Of a DNA stretch of 18,499 nt, positions 11,734 to 18,499 are shown piece by piece; the first letter of the stretch is position 1; every line of letters begins with the position of its first letter. The DNA is from JBLNBU01 sp050260215 (lineage in GTDB: Bacteria; Pseudomonadota; Alphaproteobacteria; Rhodospirillales; Magnetospirillaceae). Below the pieces are notes generated by a model. It was not told the DNA's origin and did no database searches. It saw nothing but the letters and a program-made list of their open reading frames with translations. The DNA lies in assembly GCA_050260215.1 (NCBI GenBank), contig JBLNBU010000165.1:1-18499 (forward strand). Reading direction: 5' to 3'. The position numbers were made by a program, and so were the translations under genes.

Positions 11734-13425
11734 ATGATGTCACTTGATAATTTGCGCTTCCGCGGCAAGATCCTGCTGATTGTCGCGGCCTCGCTGGCTG
11801 GCATGGTGATGATCATCGCCATCGGCCTGGCCAATCTGCACGCCTCGCGGCTGGACGGGCGGCGGACCGAAACCCGCCAGGTGGTCGAGGTCGGCCACGC
11901 CCTGGTGTCCCACTACATCGCCGAGGCCAAGTCCGGCCGCATGCCCGAGGACCAGGCCAAGGCCGCCGCCATCGCCGCGGTCAAGGCGCTGCGCTACGGC
12001 GGCAACGAATACCTGTGGCTGAACGACATGACAGCCCGGGTGATCATGCACCCGATCAAGCCCGAGTTGGACGGCAAGGACCTGACCGAGCTGAAGGATC
12101 CCGCCGGCAAGAAGATCTTCTCGGCCTTCGTCGAGACCGCCGCCCGCGACAAGGGCGGCTTCGTCGACTATCTGTGGCCGAAGCCGGGCTTCGACAAGCC
12201 GGTGCCCAAGGTTTCCTACGTCAAGGCCATCGACGACTGGGGCTGGGTGATCGGATCCGGGCTCTATGTCGACGACGTCGACGCCGCCTTCCGCGCCCAG
12301 GTGGTGCAGCTGGGCGGCACCGCCACCGCGGTGGCGGTTGTCGTGCTGCTGCTGTCGTGGTGGATCGGCCGGCGCATGGTGGCGGCCATGGCCACGGTCA
12401 CCCACGGGGTGCGCTGCCTGGCCGACGGCGATACCTCGGTGGTCGTCGACGGCGGCGGGCGTACGGACGAGATCGGCGACATCATCGCCGCGGTCGAGGT
12501 GTTCCGCGGACACGCCATTGAAGTGAGCCGCATGCGCGAGGAGCAGGAGGCCGCCCGCCGCCAGGCCGAGATCGACCGCAAGGCGACGCTCGCCCGCCTG
12601 GCCGAGGACCTGGAAGGCGGCGTCAAGGGCGCGGTGCAGGCGGTCAACGCCACCGCCACCCAGATCCGCTCCACCGCCGACGCGGTGTCGGGTGCCGCCG
12701 ACCGTACCGGGGCCGAGGGCCAGGCGGCGGCGGCCGCCGTGCACCAGGCCACCGCCAACGTCGAGACCGTCGCCGCCGCTGCCGAGGAGCTCAGCGCCTC
12801 CATCGGTGAGATCAGCCGCCAGGTGGGTGAAAGCGCCACCATCGCCAAGGCTGCGGTAACGGCTGCCCGGCGTACCGACAGCGTCGTGCGCGGCCTGTCC
12901 GACGCCGCCCAGCGCATCGGCGAGGTGGTGCAGTTGATCAGCGACATCGCCGGCCAGACCAACCTGCTGGCGCTCAACGCCACCATCGAGGCGGCCAGGG
13001 CCGGCGAGGCCGGCAAGGGGTTCGCCGTGGTCGCCGGCGAGGTCAAGGGGCTGGCCAGCCAGACCGCCAAGGCCACCGGCGAGATCGGCGCCCAGATCGC
13101 CGCCATCCAGGCCACGACCAGCGATGCGGTGCGCGCCATCGAGGAGATCGGGCAGACCATCGGCCGCATGGACGACATCGCCGCCTCCATCGCCGCCGCG
13201 GTCGAGCAGCAAGGCGCCGCCACCCGCGAGATCGCCCGCAACGTCGGCGAGGCCGCCGCCGGTGCGCGGCGCGTCGGCGACCACATCGACGCGGTCGCCT
13301 CGGCCACCCGTGAATCGGGGGCGGCGGTGCGCGACCTGCTGGGGGCCGCCTCGGGCCTGGCCCGCGACTCGGAGCAGCTGACCACCGGGTTGGACCGGTT
13401 CCTGGCCGGCGTGCGTTCCATGTAG
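11734..13425 (+). CDS. Methyl-accepting chemotaxis protein with periplasmic sCache_2 domain
   Basis: A transmembrane chemoreceptor of 563 residues. The first membrane helix is at about 13-33. A periplasmic single-Cache domain (sCache_2 type) spans about 37-190, with the typical segments NEYLWLND (91-98), MHPIKPELDGKDL (105-117), GGFVDYLWPKPG (141-152) and WGWVIGSGLYVDD (169-181). The second membrane helix is at about 193-211, a HAMP domain at 212-265 (DEIGDI at 245-250), and the MCP signalling domain continues to the end with the tip QTNLLALNATIEAARAGEAGKGFAVVA at 408-434. Family members with sCache_2 bind small organic acids and related ligands; the ligand here cannot be read. Two ATGs are adjacent at the start and the ribosome-binding site is weak (CGGGTT). 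No CheB/CheR-binding pentapeptide is seen at the C-terminus (GVRSM). Confidence 0.95.
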   Translation: MMSLDNLRFRGKILLIVAASLAGMVMIIAIGLANLHASRLDGRRTETRQVVEVGHALVSHYIAEAKSGRMPEDQAKAAAIAAVKALRYGGNEYLWLNDMTARVIMHPIKPELDGKDLTELKDPAGKKIFSAFVETAARDKGGFVDYLWPKPGFDKPVPKVSYVKAIDDWGWVIGSGLYVDDVDAAFRAQVVQLGGTATAVAVVVLLLSWWIGRRMVAAMATVTHGVRCLADGDTSVVVDGGGRTDEIGDIIAAVEVFRGHAIEVSRMREEQEAARRQAEIDRKATLARLAEDLEGGVKGAVQAVNATATQIRSTADAVSGAADRTGAEGQAAAAAVHQATANVETVAAAAEELSASIGEISRQVGESATIAKAAVTAARRTDSVVRGLSDAAQRIGEVVQLISDIAGQTNLLALNATIEAARAGEAGKGFAVVAGEVKGLASQTAKATGEIGAQIAAIQATTSDAVRAIEEIGQTIGRMDDIAASIAAAVEQQGAATREIARNVGEAAAGARRVGDHIDAVASATRESGAAVRDLLGAASGLARDSEQLTTGLDRFLAGVRSM

Positions 13426-13436
13426 CAATCCCGATC

Positions 13437-13465
13437 GCGCCGCCGTCCACCCCGGATGGCGGCGC
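13437..13465 (+). terminator. GC-rich hairpin after the sCache chemoreceptor gene
   Basis: A 12-bp stem, with one G-U pair in RNA, joins 13437-13448 to 13454-13465 around the loop ACCCC, starting 11 bp after the stop codon. No T-run follows, so intrinsic termination would be weak. It may stabilise the 3' end or act with Rho. Confidence 0.45.
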
Positions 13466-13511
13466 CGCGAGCCATATGACCGCCTTCCCACCGGGTGCGG
13501 AGGTGTGTACC

Positions 13512-13550
13512 GTGCCTGCCCTGAACCGATGGGGAGGTGAGTACCCATGA
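13512..13550 (+). CDS. Possible 12-codon leader ORF upstream of galE
   Basis: A GTG at 13512 opens a 12-codon frame, MPALNRWGGEYP, which ends in a TGA that overlaps the galE ATG as ATGA. It has its own ribosome-binding site, GGAGG at 13499-13503, 8 nt before the GTG. The sequence GGAGGTG-GTACC around it is nearly repeated around the galE site (GGAGG at 13533-13537, 9 nt before the ATG). This could be a translationally coupled leader peptide, or simply a duplicated initiation region. Family unknown; existence as a translated peptide is inferred. Confidence 0.3.
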   Translation: MPALNRWGGEYP

Positions 13551-14521
13551 CCGTCGTCCTGGTCACCGGCGGAGCAGGATACATCGGCAGCCACGCCTGC
13601 AAGGCGCTGGCGGCGCGCGGGCATGTTCCCGTCACCTACGACGACCTGTCCCACGGCCACCGCGAGGCGGTGCGCTGGGGTCCGTTCGAGCAGGGCGACA
13701 TCGGCGATGCCGAGCGCCTGGCATTGGTGCTGCGCCGCCATCGCCCGGCCGCGGCCATGCACTTCGCCGGCCTGATCGCCGTGGGCGAATCGGTGCGCGA
13801 GCCGGCCGCCTATTACCGGGTCAACGTCGGCGCCACCCTGTCGCTGCTGGACGCCCTTCGCCACGGCGGGGTGGGGACGGTGGTGTTCTCGTCCTCGGCC
13901 GCGGTCTACGGCGCCCCCGACAAGGTTCCGGTCCCTGAGGACGCGGCCCTGCTGCCCACCAGCCCCTATGGCCGCAGCAAGCTGATGGTCGAACAGATGC
14001 TGGCCGACCAGGGTCGCGCCTATGGGCTGAAATGGATGGCGCTGCGCTATTTCAACGCCGCCGGCGCCGACCCCGACGGCGAGATCGGCGAGGACCACCG
14101 CCCCGAGACCCACCTGATCCCGCGCGCCCTGATGGCGGCCGCCGGCGAGATCCCCTATCTGGACCTTTTCGGCACCGACTATCCCACCCCCGACGGCACC
14201 GCGGTGCGCGACTACGTCCACGTCTCGGACCTGGCCGCCATGCACGTGGCCGCGCTCGACCGGCTGATGGCCGGCGGGGACGGGGGCTGCCTGAACCTGG
14301 GCACCGGTTGCGGCTTCTCGATCCGCGAGGTGGTCGCCAGCGTCGAGCGGGTCACCGGCCGGGTGGTGCCCCTGCGCCCCTCGGGCCGGCGTGCCGGCGA
14401 CCCGCCGGTCCTGGTCGCCGATCCGGCCCGCGCCCGCGACCTGCTGGGCGTCGAGCCGGCCTACGACACCCTGGACGCCATCGTCGAGACCGCCTGGAAC
14501 TGGTACCGGCGCCGGAGGTAG
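13547..14521 (+). CDS. galE: UDP-glucose 4-epimerase GalE
   Basis: This NAD-dependent short-chain dehydrogenase-type epimerase interconverts UDP-glucose and UDP-galactose (in some members the N-acetyl or uronic forms). It supplies precursors for surface polysaccharide. The 324 residues are typical. The NAD-binding motif GGAGYIGSH is at 8-16, the SSSAAVYG strand at 115-122 supplies the catalytic Ser, and the catalytic Y141-x3-K145 pair is in SPYGRSK. RYFNAAGA (167-174) and VRDYVHVSDLA (220-230) are family hallmarks. The start has a strong ribosome-binding site, GGGGAGGTGAG. A tiny possible leader ORF overlaps it by four bases. The export lipoprotein and amidotransferase genes follow on the same strand, after a palindromic element, which supports a role in polysaccharide formation. 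Exact sugar specificity is not resolved. Confidence 0.95.
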   Translation: MTVVLVTGGAGYIGSHACKALAARGHVPVTYDDLSHGHREAVRWGPFEQGDIGDAERLALVLRRHRPAAAMHFAGLIAVGESVREPAAYYRVNVGATLSLLDALRHGGVGTVVFSSSAAVYGAPDKVPVPEDAALLPTSPYGRSKLMVEQMLADQGRAYGLKWMALRYFNAAGADPDGEIGEDHRPETHLIPRALMAAAGEIPYLDLFGTDYPTPDGTAVRDYVHVSDLAAMHVAALDRLMAGGDGGCLNLGTGCGFSIREVVASVERVTGRVVPLRPSGRRAGDPPVLVADPARARDLLGVEPAYDTLDAIVETAWNWYRRRR

Positions 14522-14530
14522 GTGAGCCGC

Positions 14531-14670
14531 CCCTCTCCCTCTCGAGGGAGAGGGAGGGGCCCGCCGCCCAAGGCGGGGGGAGGGTGAGGGGGGCGAAGCG
14601 TTCGCGGGTCCGCCCGCTCTTCGCTCCCGCCAGCTCTCCCTCACCCCGACCCTCTCCCGCTGGGAGAGGG
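14531..14670. repeat. Composite nested palindromic element between galE and the export gene
   Basis: The outer hairpins share the same 9-bp stem, CCCTCTCCC with GGGAGAGGG: 14531-14539/14546-14554 (6-nt loop) and 14650-14658/14662-14670 (3-nt loop GCT). Between them are a small hairpin, CCGCC-CAA-GGCGG (14564-14576), and long-range arms GGGTGAGGG (14582-14590) with CCCTCACCC (14638-14646), then GCGAAG (14593-14598) with CTTCGC (14619-14624), then GCGGG (14604-14608) with CCCGC (14613-14617). The whole therefore folds as a cruciform with nested arms. No coding frame belongs to it. It looks like a non-autonomous mobile palindrome of a type often seen between proteobacterial genes. Confidence 0.6.
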
Positions 14671-14696
14671 GGTTTGATTGATCGTGGAGGAAGCCA

Positions 14697-15404
14697 ATGC
14701 CGATCGACCGTGTCGTCGCGCGGACCCTCGCGCTCGTCCTGATGCTGGTGGGGATGCTGGCCCTTTCGGCCTGTTCCAGCCGCATCGCCACCCACACCGC
14801 GCCGCTGCCCGCAGCCGCGGCCCAGCCGGCCGCCTATGTGGTCGAGCCGGGCGACGACCTTGACGTGCGCTTCTTCTACAACCCCGAGCTCAACGAAGAG
14901 GTCACGGTGCGGCCCGACGGCAACATCTCGCTGCCGCTGGTGGGCGAGGTCCGGGCCGCCGGGCGCACCCCGACCCAGCTGGAATCGACCCTGAAGGAGG
15001 CCTACTCGCGCGAGCTGCGCCAGGCGGCGATCACGGTGATCGTCAAGGGCTTCGCCGGCCAGCGGGTGTTCGTCGACGGCGAGGTCGGCCAGCCGCAGAT
15101 GGTCAAGATCGCCGGCCAGATGACCGCCATGCAGGCCATCGCCTCGGCCGGCGGCTTCAAGCCCGGCGCCCGCAAGGGTGAGGTGCTGGTGATCCGCCGC
15201 AACGGCACCAGCCAGCCCCAGGTCATTCCGCTGAACCTGGACGCCGCCATCGACGGGGCCGACACCAGCCAGGACATCGCGCTGCAGCCCTATGACGTCG
15301 TCTTCGTGCCGAAAAGCCGCATCGCCCAGGTCAACACCTGGATCGAGCAGTACATCAAGAACAACATCCCGATTCCGTTCGGCTTCGGCTATGGGCTGAA
15401 CTGA
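14697..15404 (+). CDS. Polysaccharide export outer-membrane lipoprotein (Wza type)
   Basis: An outer-membrane auxiliary protein that forms the exit channel for capsule or exopolysaccharide. The 235-residue product starts with a lipoprotein signal peptide: R5 and R9, a hydrophobic core, and the lipobox LSAC with the lipidated Cys at 26. A Poly_export domain (PF02563) follows at about 46-120, beginning YVVEPGDDLDVRFFYNPELN, then an SLBB-type domain at about 122-180 (VFVDGEVGQPQ...). The C-terminal segment (about 209-235, NTWIEQYIKNN then an aromatic tail) could be the membrane-spanning helix seen in Wza. It is a short member with one SLBB domain, as is common in alphaproteobacteria. GGAGG lies 7 nt before the ATG. 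The amidotransferase gene starts 1 bp after its stop. No copolymerase, polymerase or glycosyltransferase gene is within the window. Confidence 0.93.
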   Translation: MPIDRVVARTLALVLMLVGMLALSACSSRIATHTAPLPAAAAQPAAYVVEPGDDLDVRFFYNPELNEEVTVRPDGNISLPLVGEVRAAGRTPTQLESTLKEAYSRELRQAAITVIVKGFAGQRVFVDGEVGQPQMVKIAGQMTAMQAIASAGGFKPGARKGEVLVIRRNGTSQPQVIPLNLDAAIDGADTSQDIALQPYDVVFVPKSRIAQVNTWIEQYIKNNIPIPFGFGYGLN

Positions 15405-15405
15405 C

Positions 15406-17274
15406 ATGTGCGGCATCGCCGGCTGGATCGGCAGACGCGAGGCGGAGCCGGGGGTGCTGGCGGCGATGACCGCCGCCATCGCCCACCGCGGTCCCGACGG
15501 CGACGGCGCCTTTGCCGCCCGCAGCCGCGACGGGTCGGTGCACCTGGCCCTGGGGCACCGCCGCCTGGCCATCATCGACCCGGCCGGCGGCGTCCAGCCC
15601 ATGCTGGCCGAGGACGGGCGCACCGCCCTGGTGTTCAACGGCGAGATCTACAATTTCCGCGAGCTGCAGGCCGAGCTGGAAGGGCTCGGCCACCGCTTCC
15701 GCACCCGCTCGGACACCGAGGTGCTGCTGGCGGCCTACCTGGCCTGGGGCGACGGCTGCCTGGCCCGCCTGCGCGGCATGTTCGCCTTCGCCCTGTGGGA
15801 CGCCAACCGCGAACGCCTGCTGCTGGCCCGCGACCGCTTCGGCAAGAAGCCCTTGTTCCTGTGGGGCGACGGCGAGCGGCTGGTCTTCGGCTCGGAGATC
15901 AAGGCGCTTTTGGCCCACCCCTTGGTGCCGGCGCGCCTGGACCGCGATTCTGTGGCCGAGATGCTGGCCTGGCGCTATGTGCCCGGCCCCCACACCCTGT
16001 TTGCCGGTATCGCCAAGCTGCCGCCCGGCTGCATGGCGGTGTGGGAGCAGGGCCGGTTCTGGCTGGCGTCGTGGTGGAGCCCGCCCGACGCCGCCGAGCC
16101 GCCGCGCCGCGGCCGGCCGGGCGACGTGGTGGGCGACTTCACCCGTCTGCTCGACGAATGCGTCGCCTTGCGCATGGTGGCCGACGTGCCCTTCGGCGCC
16201 TTCCTGTCGGGAGGGCTGGATTCGTCGGCGGTGGTGGCGCTGATGAGCCGCCATGCCTCGCGGGTGTCGACCTTCTCGGTGGGCTGGGCCGAGGCCGAAT
16301 ACAGCGAGCTGGCCTATGCCCGGCTGGTGGCCGAGCGCTTCGGCACCGACCACCACGAACTGGTGGTCAGGGCCGAAGACCTGATCGAGCAGTTGCCGGC
16401 GCTGACCGGGTTCCGCGATGCCCCCGTCGCCGAGCCGGCCGACCTGCCCATCTGGCGGCTGTCCTGCGAGGCCGGGCGCAGCGTCAAGATGGTGCTCACC
16501 GGCGAAGGCTCGGACGAGCTGCTGGGCGGCTATCCCAAGCACGCCGTCGAGCCCTGGGCCGAAGCCTGGCAGTCGGTGGTGCCGCCCGCCGTGCATGCCC
16601 GCCTGGTCGAGCCGCTGGTCGGGCTGCTGCCCTATCGCTTCCGGCGCATCAAGACGCTGGTCGCCAGCCTGGGCCTGCGCGATCCGGTCGACCGGCTGCC
16701 GCGCTGGTTCGGGGCGCTGTCGCCCGACGAGGTGGCGCGCCTTTACGTGCCGGGGCCGTCGGCGCGGGCCACCGATCCGGCACCGTTCCGGGTGGCCAGG
16801 CGCAACACCGCGCTGCGCCGGGTGCTGGCCTTCGACCAGGCCTCGTGGCTGCCCGACAACCTGCTCGAACGCGGCGACCGCATGACCATGGCCGCTTCCA
16901 TCGAGGCGCGCATGCCGTTCATGGACCACGAGCTGGCCAATTTCCTGTCGCGGCTGCCCGACACCATGCGCATTCGCGGCACCACCCGGAAATGGCTGCT
17001 GCGGCGGGCGATGCGGGGGGTGCTGCCCGAAACCGTGCTGACCCGGCCCAAGGTAGGCTTCCGCGTCCCCGTCGACCTGTGGCTCCGCGGCCGGCTCAAG
17101 CCCTGGCTGCACGACCTGCTGCTGGGGCCGGACTCGCTCACCCGGGACTGGTACCGCACCCAGCCGCTGACCCGGCTGATCGGCGAGCACGTCGCGGCGC
17201 GCTCGAACCACGAGAAGACGCTGTGGATGCTGGCAACGCTGGAGCTGTTCCAGCGCAAGTACCGGCTGGACTGA
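15406..17274 (+). CDS. asnB: Glutamine-hydrolysing asparagine synthase-type amidotransferase
   Basis: A two-domain AsnB-family enzyme of 622 residues. The class II glutaminase domain starts MCGIAG, with Cys2 as the nucleophile after Met removal, and shows HRRLAIID (51-58), NGEIYN (78-83) and SDTEVLL (102-108). The synthase domain has the ATP-pyrophosphatase loop SGGLDSS at 268-274 and GEGSDELLGGY at 366-376. All key residues are present, so activity is expected. The start codon lies 1 bp after the stop of the export lipoprotein gene, implying translational coupling. Because of this context, the enzyme may amidate a sugar or polysaccharide intermediate rather than make free asparagine; members of this family do occur in exopolysaccharide clusters. 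The stop is 5 bp from the end of the convergent histidine kinase gene. Confidence 0.93.
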   Translation: MCGIAGWIGRREAEPGVLAAMTAAIAHRGPDGDGAFAARSRDGSVHLALGHRRLAIIDPAGGVQPMLAEDGRTALVFNGEIYNFRELQAELEGLGHRFRTRSDTEVLLAAYLAWGDGCLARLRGMFAFALWDANRERLLLARDRFGKKPLFLWGDGERLVFGSEIKALLAHPLVPARLDRDSVAEMLAWRYVPGPHTLFAGIAKLPPGCMAVWEQGRFWLASWWSPPDAAEPPRRGRPGDVVGDFTRLLDECVALRMVADVPFGAFLSGGLDSSAVVALMSRHASRVSTFSVGWAEAEYSELAYARLVAERFGTDHHELVVRAEDLIEQLPALTGFRDAPVAEPADLPIWRLSCEAGRSVKMVLTGEGSDELLGGYPKHAVEPWAEAWQSVVPPAVHARLVEPLVGLLPYRFRRIKTLVASLGLRDPVDRLPRWFGALSPDEVARLYVPGPSARATDPAPFRVARRNTALRRVLAFDQASWLPDNLLERGDRMTMAASIEARMPFMDHELANFLSRLPDTMRIRGTTRKWLLRRAMRGVLPETVLTRPKVGFRVPVDLWLRGRLKPWLHDLLLGPDSLTRDWYRTQPLTRLIGEHVAARSNHEKTLWMLATLELFQRKYRLD

Positions 17275-17279
17275 TATTT

Positions 17280-18499
17280 CTAGCCGGCCTGGGCCGGGGC
17301 GTCGGGGAGCAGGAAGGCGACGGTAGTCCCCGTGCCGGGGCCGTCCGAGGCGATCTCGATGCGCCCGCCGTGGCGCTCGACGATGCGTCGGCACAGAGCC
17401 AGGCCGACGCCGCTGCCGGGATAGCGGTCGCGCGGGTGCAGGCGCTGGAACACGCCGAACAGGCGCGGGATCTCGGACGGCGGGATGCCGATGCCATCGT
17501 CCCTGACCGTCAGCCACCATCCCTCCGCCCGCCGTTCGGCGGCGACGGCGATGGTGGGGCTGGCATCGGGGGCACGGAACTTCAGCGCATTGCCGACCAG
17601 GTTCTGGAACAGCCGCACCAGCTGGCCGCGGTCGCCCAGGATGCGGGGCAGGGGAGACGCCACCGACACGGTGCCGCCGCTGTCGGCAATGGCCGCCGAC
17701 AGGTTCAGCAGGGCGGCCTCGACCACCTCGCCCAGGTCGACCTCGGCGAAGACGTCGCCGCGCCGGTGGACGCGGGAATACTCCAGCAGGTCGGTGATCA
17801 TCTGCTGCATGCGCCGGGCGCCGTCGACGGCAAAGGCAATGATCTCGCGGCCCTCGTCGTCGAGCAGCTTGTCGTAGCGGCGCTCGAGCAGGGCCACGAA
17901 GCTCGAGACCATGCGGAGCGGCTCCTGGAGGTCGTGGGAGACCGCGTAGGAGAACTGCTCGAGATCGGCGTTGGAGCGGCCCAGTTCGCCCGACAGGCGC
18001 TCCTGGGCGTTCATGGCCTCGCGCTGGTCGGTGATGTCGACCAGCGAGGCCACCGCCGCCACGATCTCCTCCTCGGCCACCAGCGGCTGGGCGTTGACCA
18101 GGATCCACATGCGCCGGCCGGCGGGCGAATCCACGCCCATGACCACATTGCGCACCGGCAGGCCGCCGGCCAGGGCGGCGGCCACCGGCCGCCCGGTGAT
18201 GGCGGCGGGCCCGGCATCGGTGTCGGGCAGGGGTTGCCAGCCCAGTTCGGCGTCGGTGCGGCCGGCCAACTCCTCGCCGGACAGGCCGAAGAGGCGCTGG
18301 GCGGCGGCGTTGGAGCCCCGGATGCGGCCGTCGGGGCCGAACAGCAGCACGCCTTCGACCAGGGCCTCGACCAGGGCGCGCGACCGGTCCTGTTCGTGGC
18401 GCAAGTCGCGGGTGCGGGCGTCGAGTTGCTCCTGCATCTCGCGGTGCCAGGCATCGATGCGCGAGGCCATCTCGTTGAAGGTCCTGCCCAGCACGGCGA
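17280..18499 (-). CDS. Sensor histidine kinase, N-terminus cut by the window edge
   Basis: The cytoplasmic part of a two-component sensor kinase; the frame stays open to the right edge, so the true start lies outside. Residue numbers here count from the GTG at 18494, which is inside the gene. The first visible residues (LGRTFNEMASRI) look like the end of a HAMP domain, so a membrane sensor is probably missing. A PAS domain follows at about 38-157, then a HisKA dimerisation domain with the phospho-acceptor H187 in SHDLQEPLR. The ATPase domain has the N-box NLVGNALKF (298-306), DDGIGI (332-337), the F-box FGVFQRLH (346-353) and GSGVGL (360-365). The motif set resembles phytochrome-like kinases. 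No response regulator is in the window. It converges on the asnB-type gene. Confidence 0.93.
   Translation of the reverse strand, partial: AVLGRTFNEMASRIDAWHREMQEQLDARTRDLRHEQDRSRALVEALVEGVLLFGPDGRIRGSNAAAQRLFGLSGEELAGRTDAELGWQPLPDTDAGPAAITGRPVAAALAGGLPVRNVVMGVDSPAGRRMWILVNAQPLVAEEEIVAAVASLVDITDQREAMNAQERLSGELGRSNADLEQFSYAVSHDLQEPLRMVSSFVALLERRYDKLLDDEGREIIAFAVDGARRMQQMITDLLEYSRVHRRGDVFAEVDLGEVVEAALLNLSAAIADSGGTVSVASPLPRILGDRGQLVRLFQNLVGNALKFRAPDASPTIAVAAERRAEGWWLTVRDDGIGIPPSEIPRLFGVFQRLHPRDRYPGSGVGLALCRRIVERHGGRIEIASDGPGTGTTVAFLLPDAPAQAG

Noticed and set aside
14522..14696. The palindrome-rich gap as a CRISPR array
   Set aside because: There are only two matching stem units in inverted-hairpin form, with no regularly spaced direct repeats and no cas genes.
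15355..18108. 917-codon minus-strand frame opposite the amidotransferase gene
   Set aside because: It overlaps a gene with complete catalytic motifs and encodes a compositionally biased sequence with no domain; part of it is an out-of-frame reading of the histidine kinase.

Overview
The window is GC-rich throughout, with G or C at most third codon positions. It reads like a chromosomal segment of an alphaproteobacterium of the Rhodospirillales, in the Magnetospirillum/Azospirillum range. The basis for this is Azospirillum-like GltB and GltD, a HAAT-family (Liv) amino-acid ABC transporter, two chemoreceptors, and short GC-rich palindromes of a kind common in alphaproteobacteria. The assignment is an inference from protein character; no 16S or marker gene is present.

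Layout. Positions 1-2705 (minus strand) carry a branched-chain/hydrophobic amino-acid ABC transporter operon in the order livG, livF, periplasmic binding protein. The permease genes are not in the window and probably lie beyond the left edge. Positions 2896-5066 (minus) hold a soluble chemoreceptor with a degenerate globin sensor domain and, upstream of it, a DUF4142 protein, with a terminator-like hairpin between them. After a 352-bp non-coding stretch, positions 5419-11462 (plus) encode both subunits of NADPH-dependent glutamate synthase (gltB, gltD), closed by a strong hairpin. Positions 11734-13425 (plus) encode a membrane chemoreceptor with an sCache_2 ligand domain, behind an AT-rich, dyad-rich upstream region. 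Positions 13547-17274 (plus) hold a surface-polysaccharide group: galE, a Wza-type outer-membrane export lipoprotein and an AsnB-type glutamine amidotransferase. A histidine kinase (minus) converges on the last of these and runs off the right edge.

How the genes fit together. GltBD assimilates nitrogen from glutamine, the Liv system imports amino acids, and the amidotransferase also uses glutamine. The polysaccharide genes provide UDP-sugar interconversion, export, and possibly sugar amidation. The two chemoreceptors and the kinase are sensory. Shared regulation is not shown by the sequence.

I see no clear new multi-gene system. The details most worth checking are: a globin-coupled chemoreceptor in which leucine occupies the usual proximal heme-histidine position; a 12-codon leader ORF with its own ribosome-binding site whose stop overlaps the galE start; a 36-bp dyad with three ATAT blocks at 8-bp spacing after gltD; and a composite palindromic element of about 140 bp between galE and the export gene.
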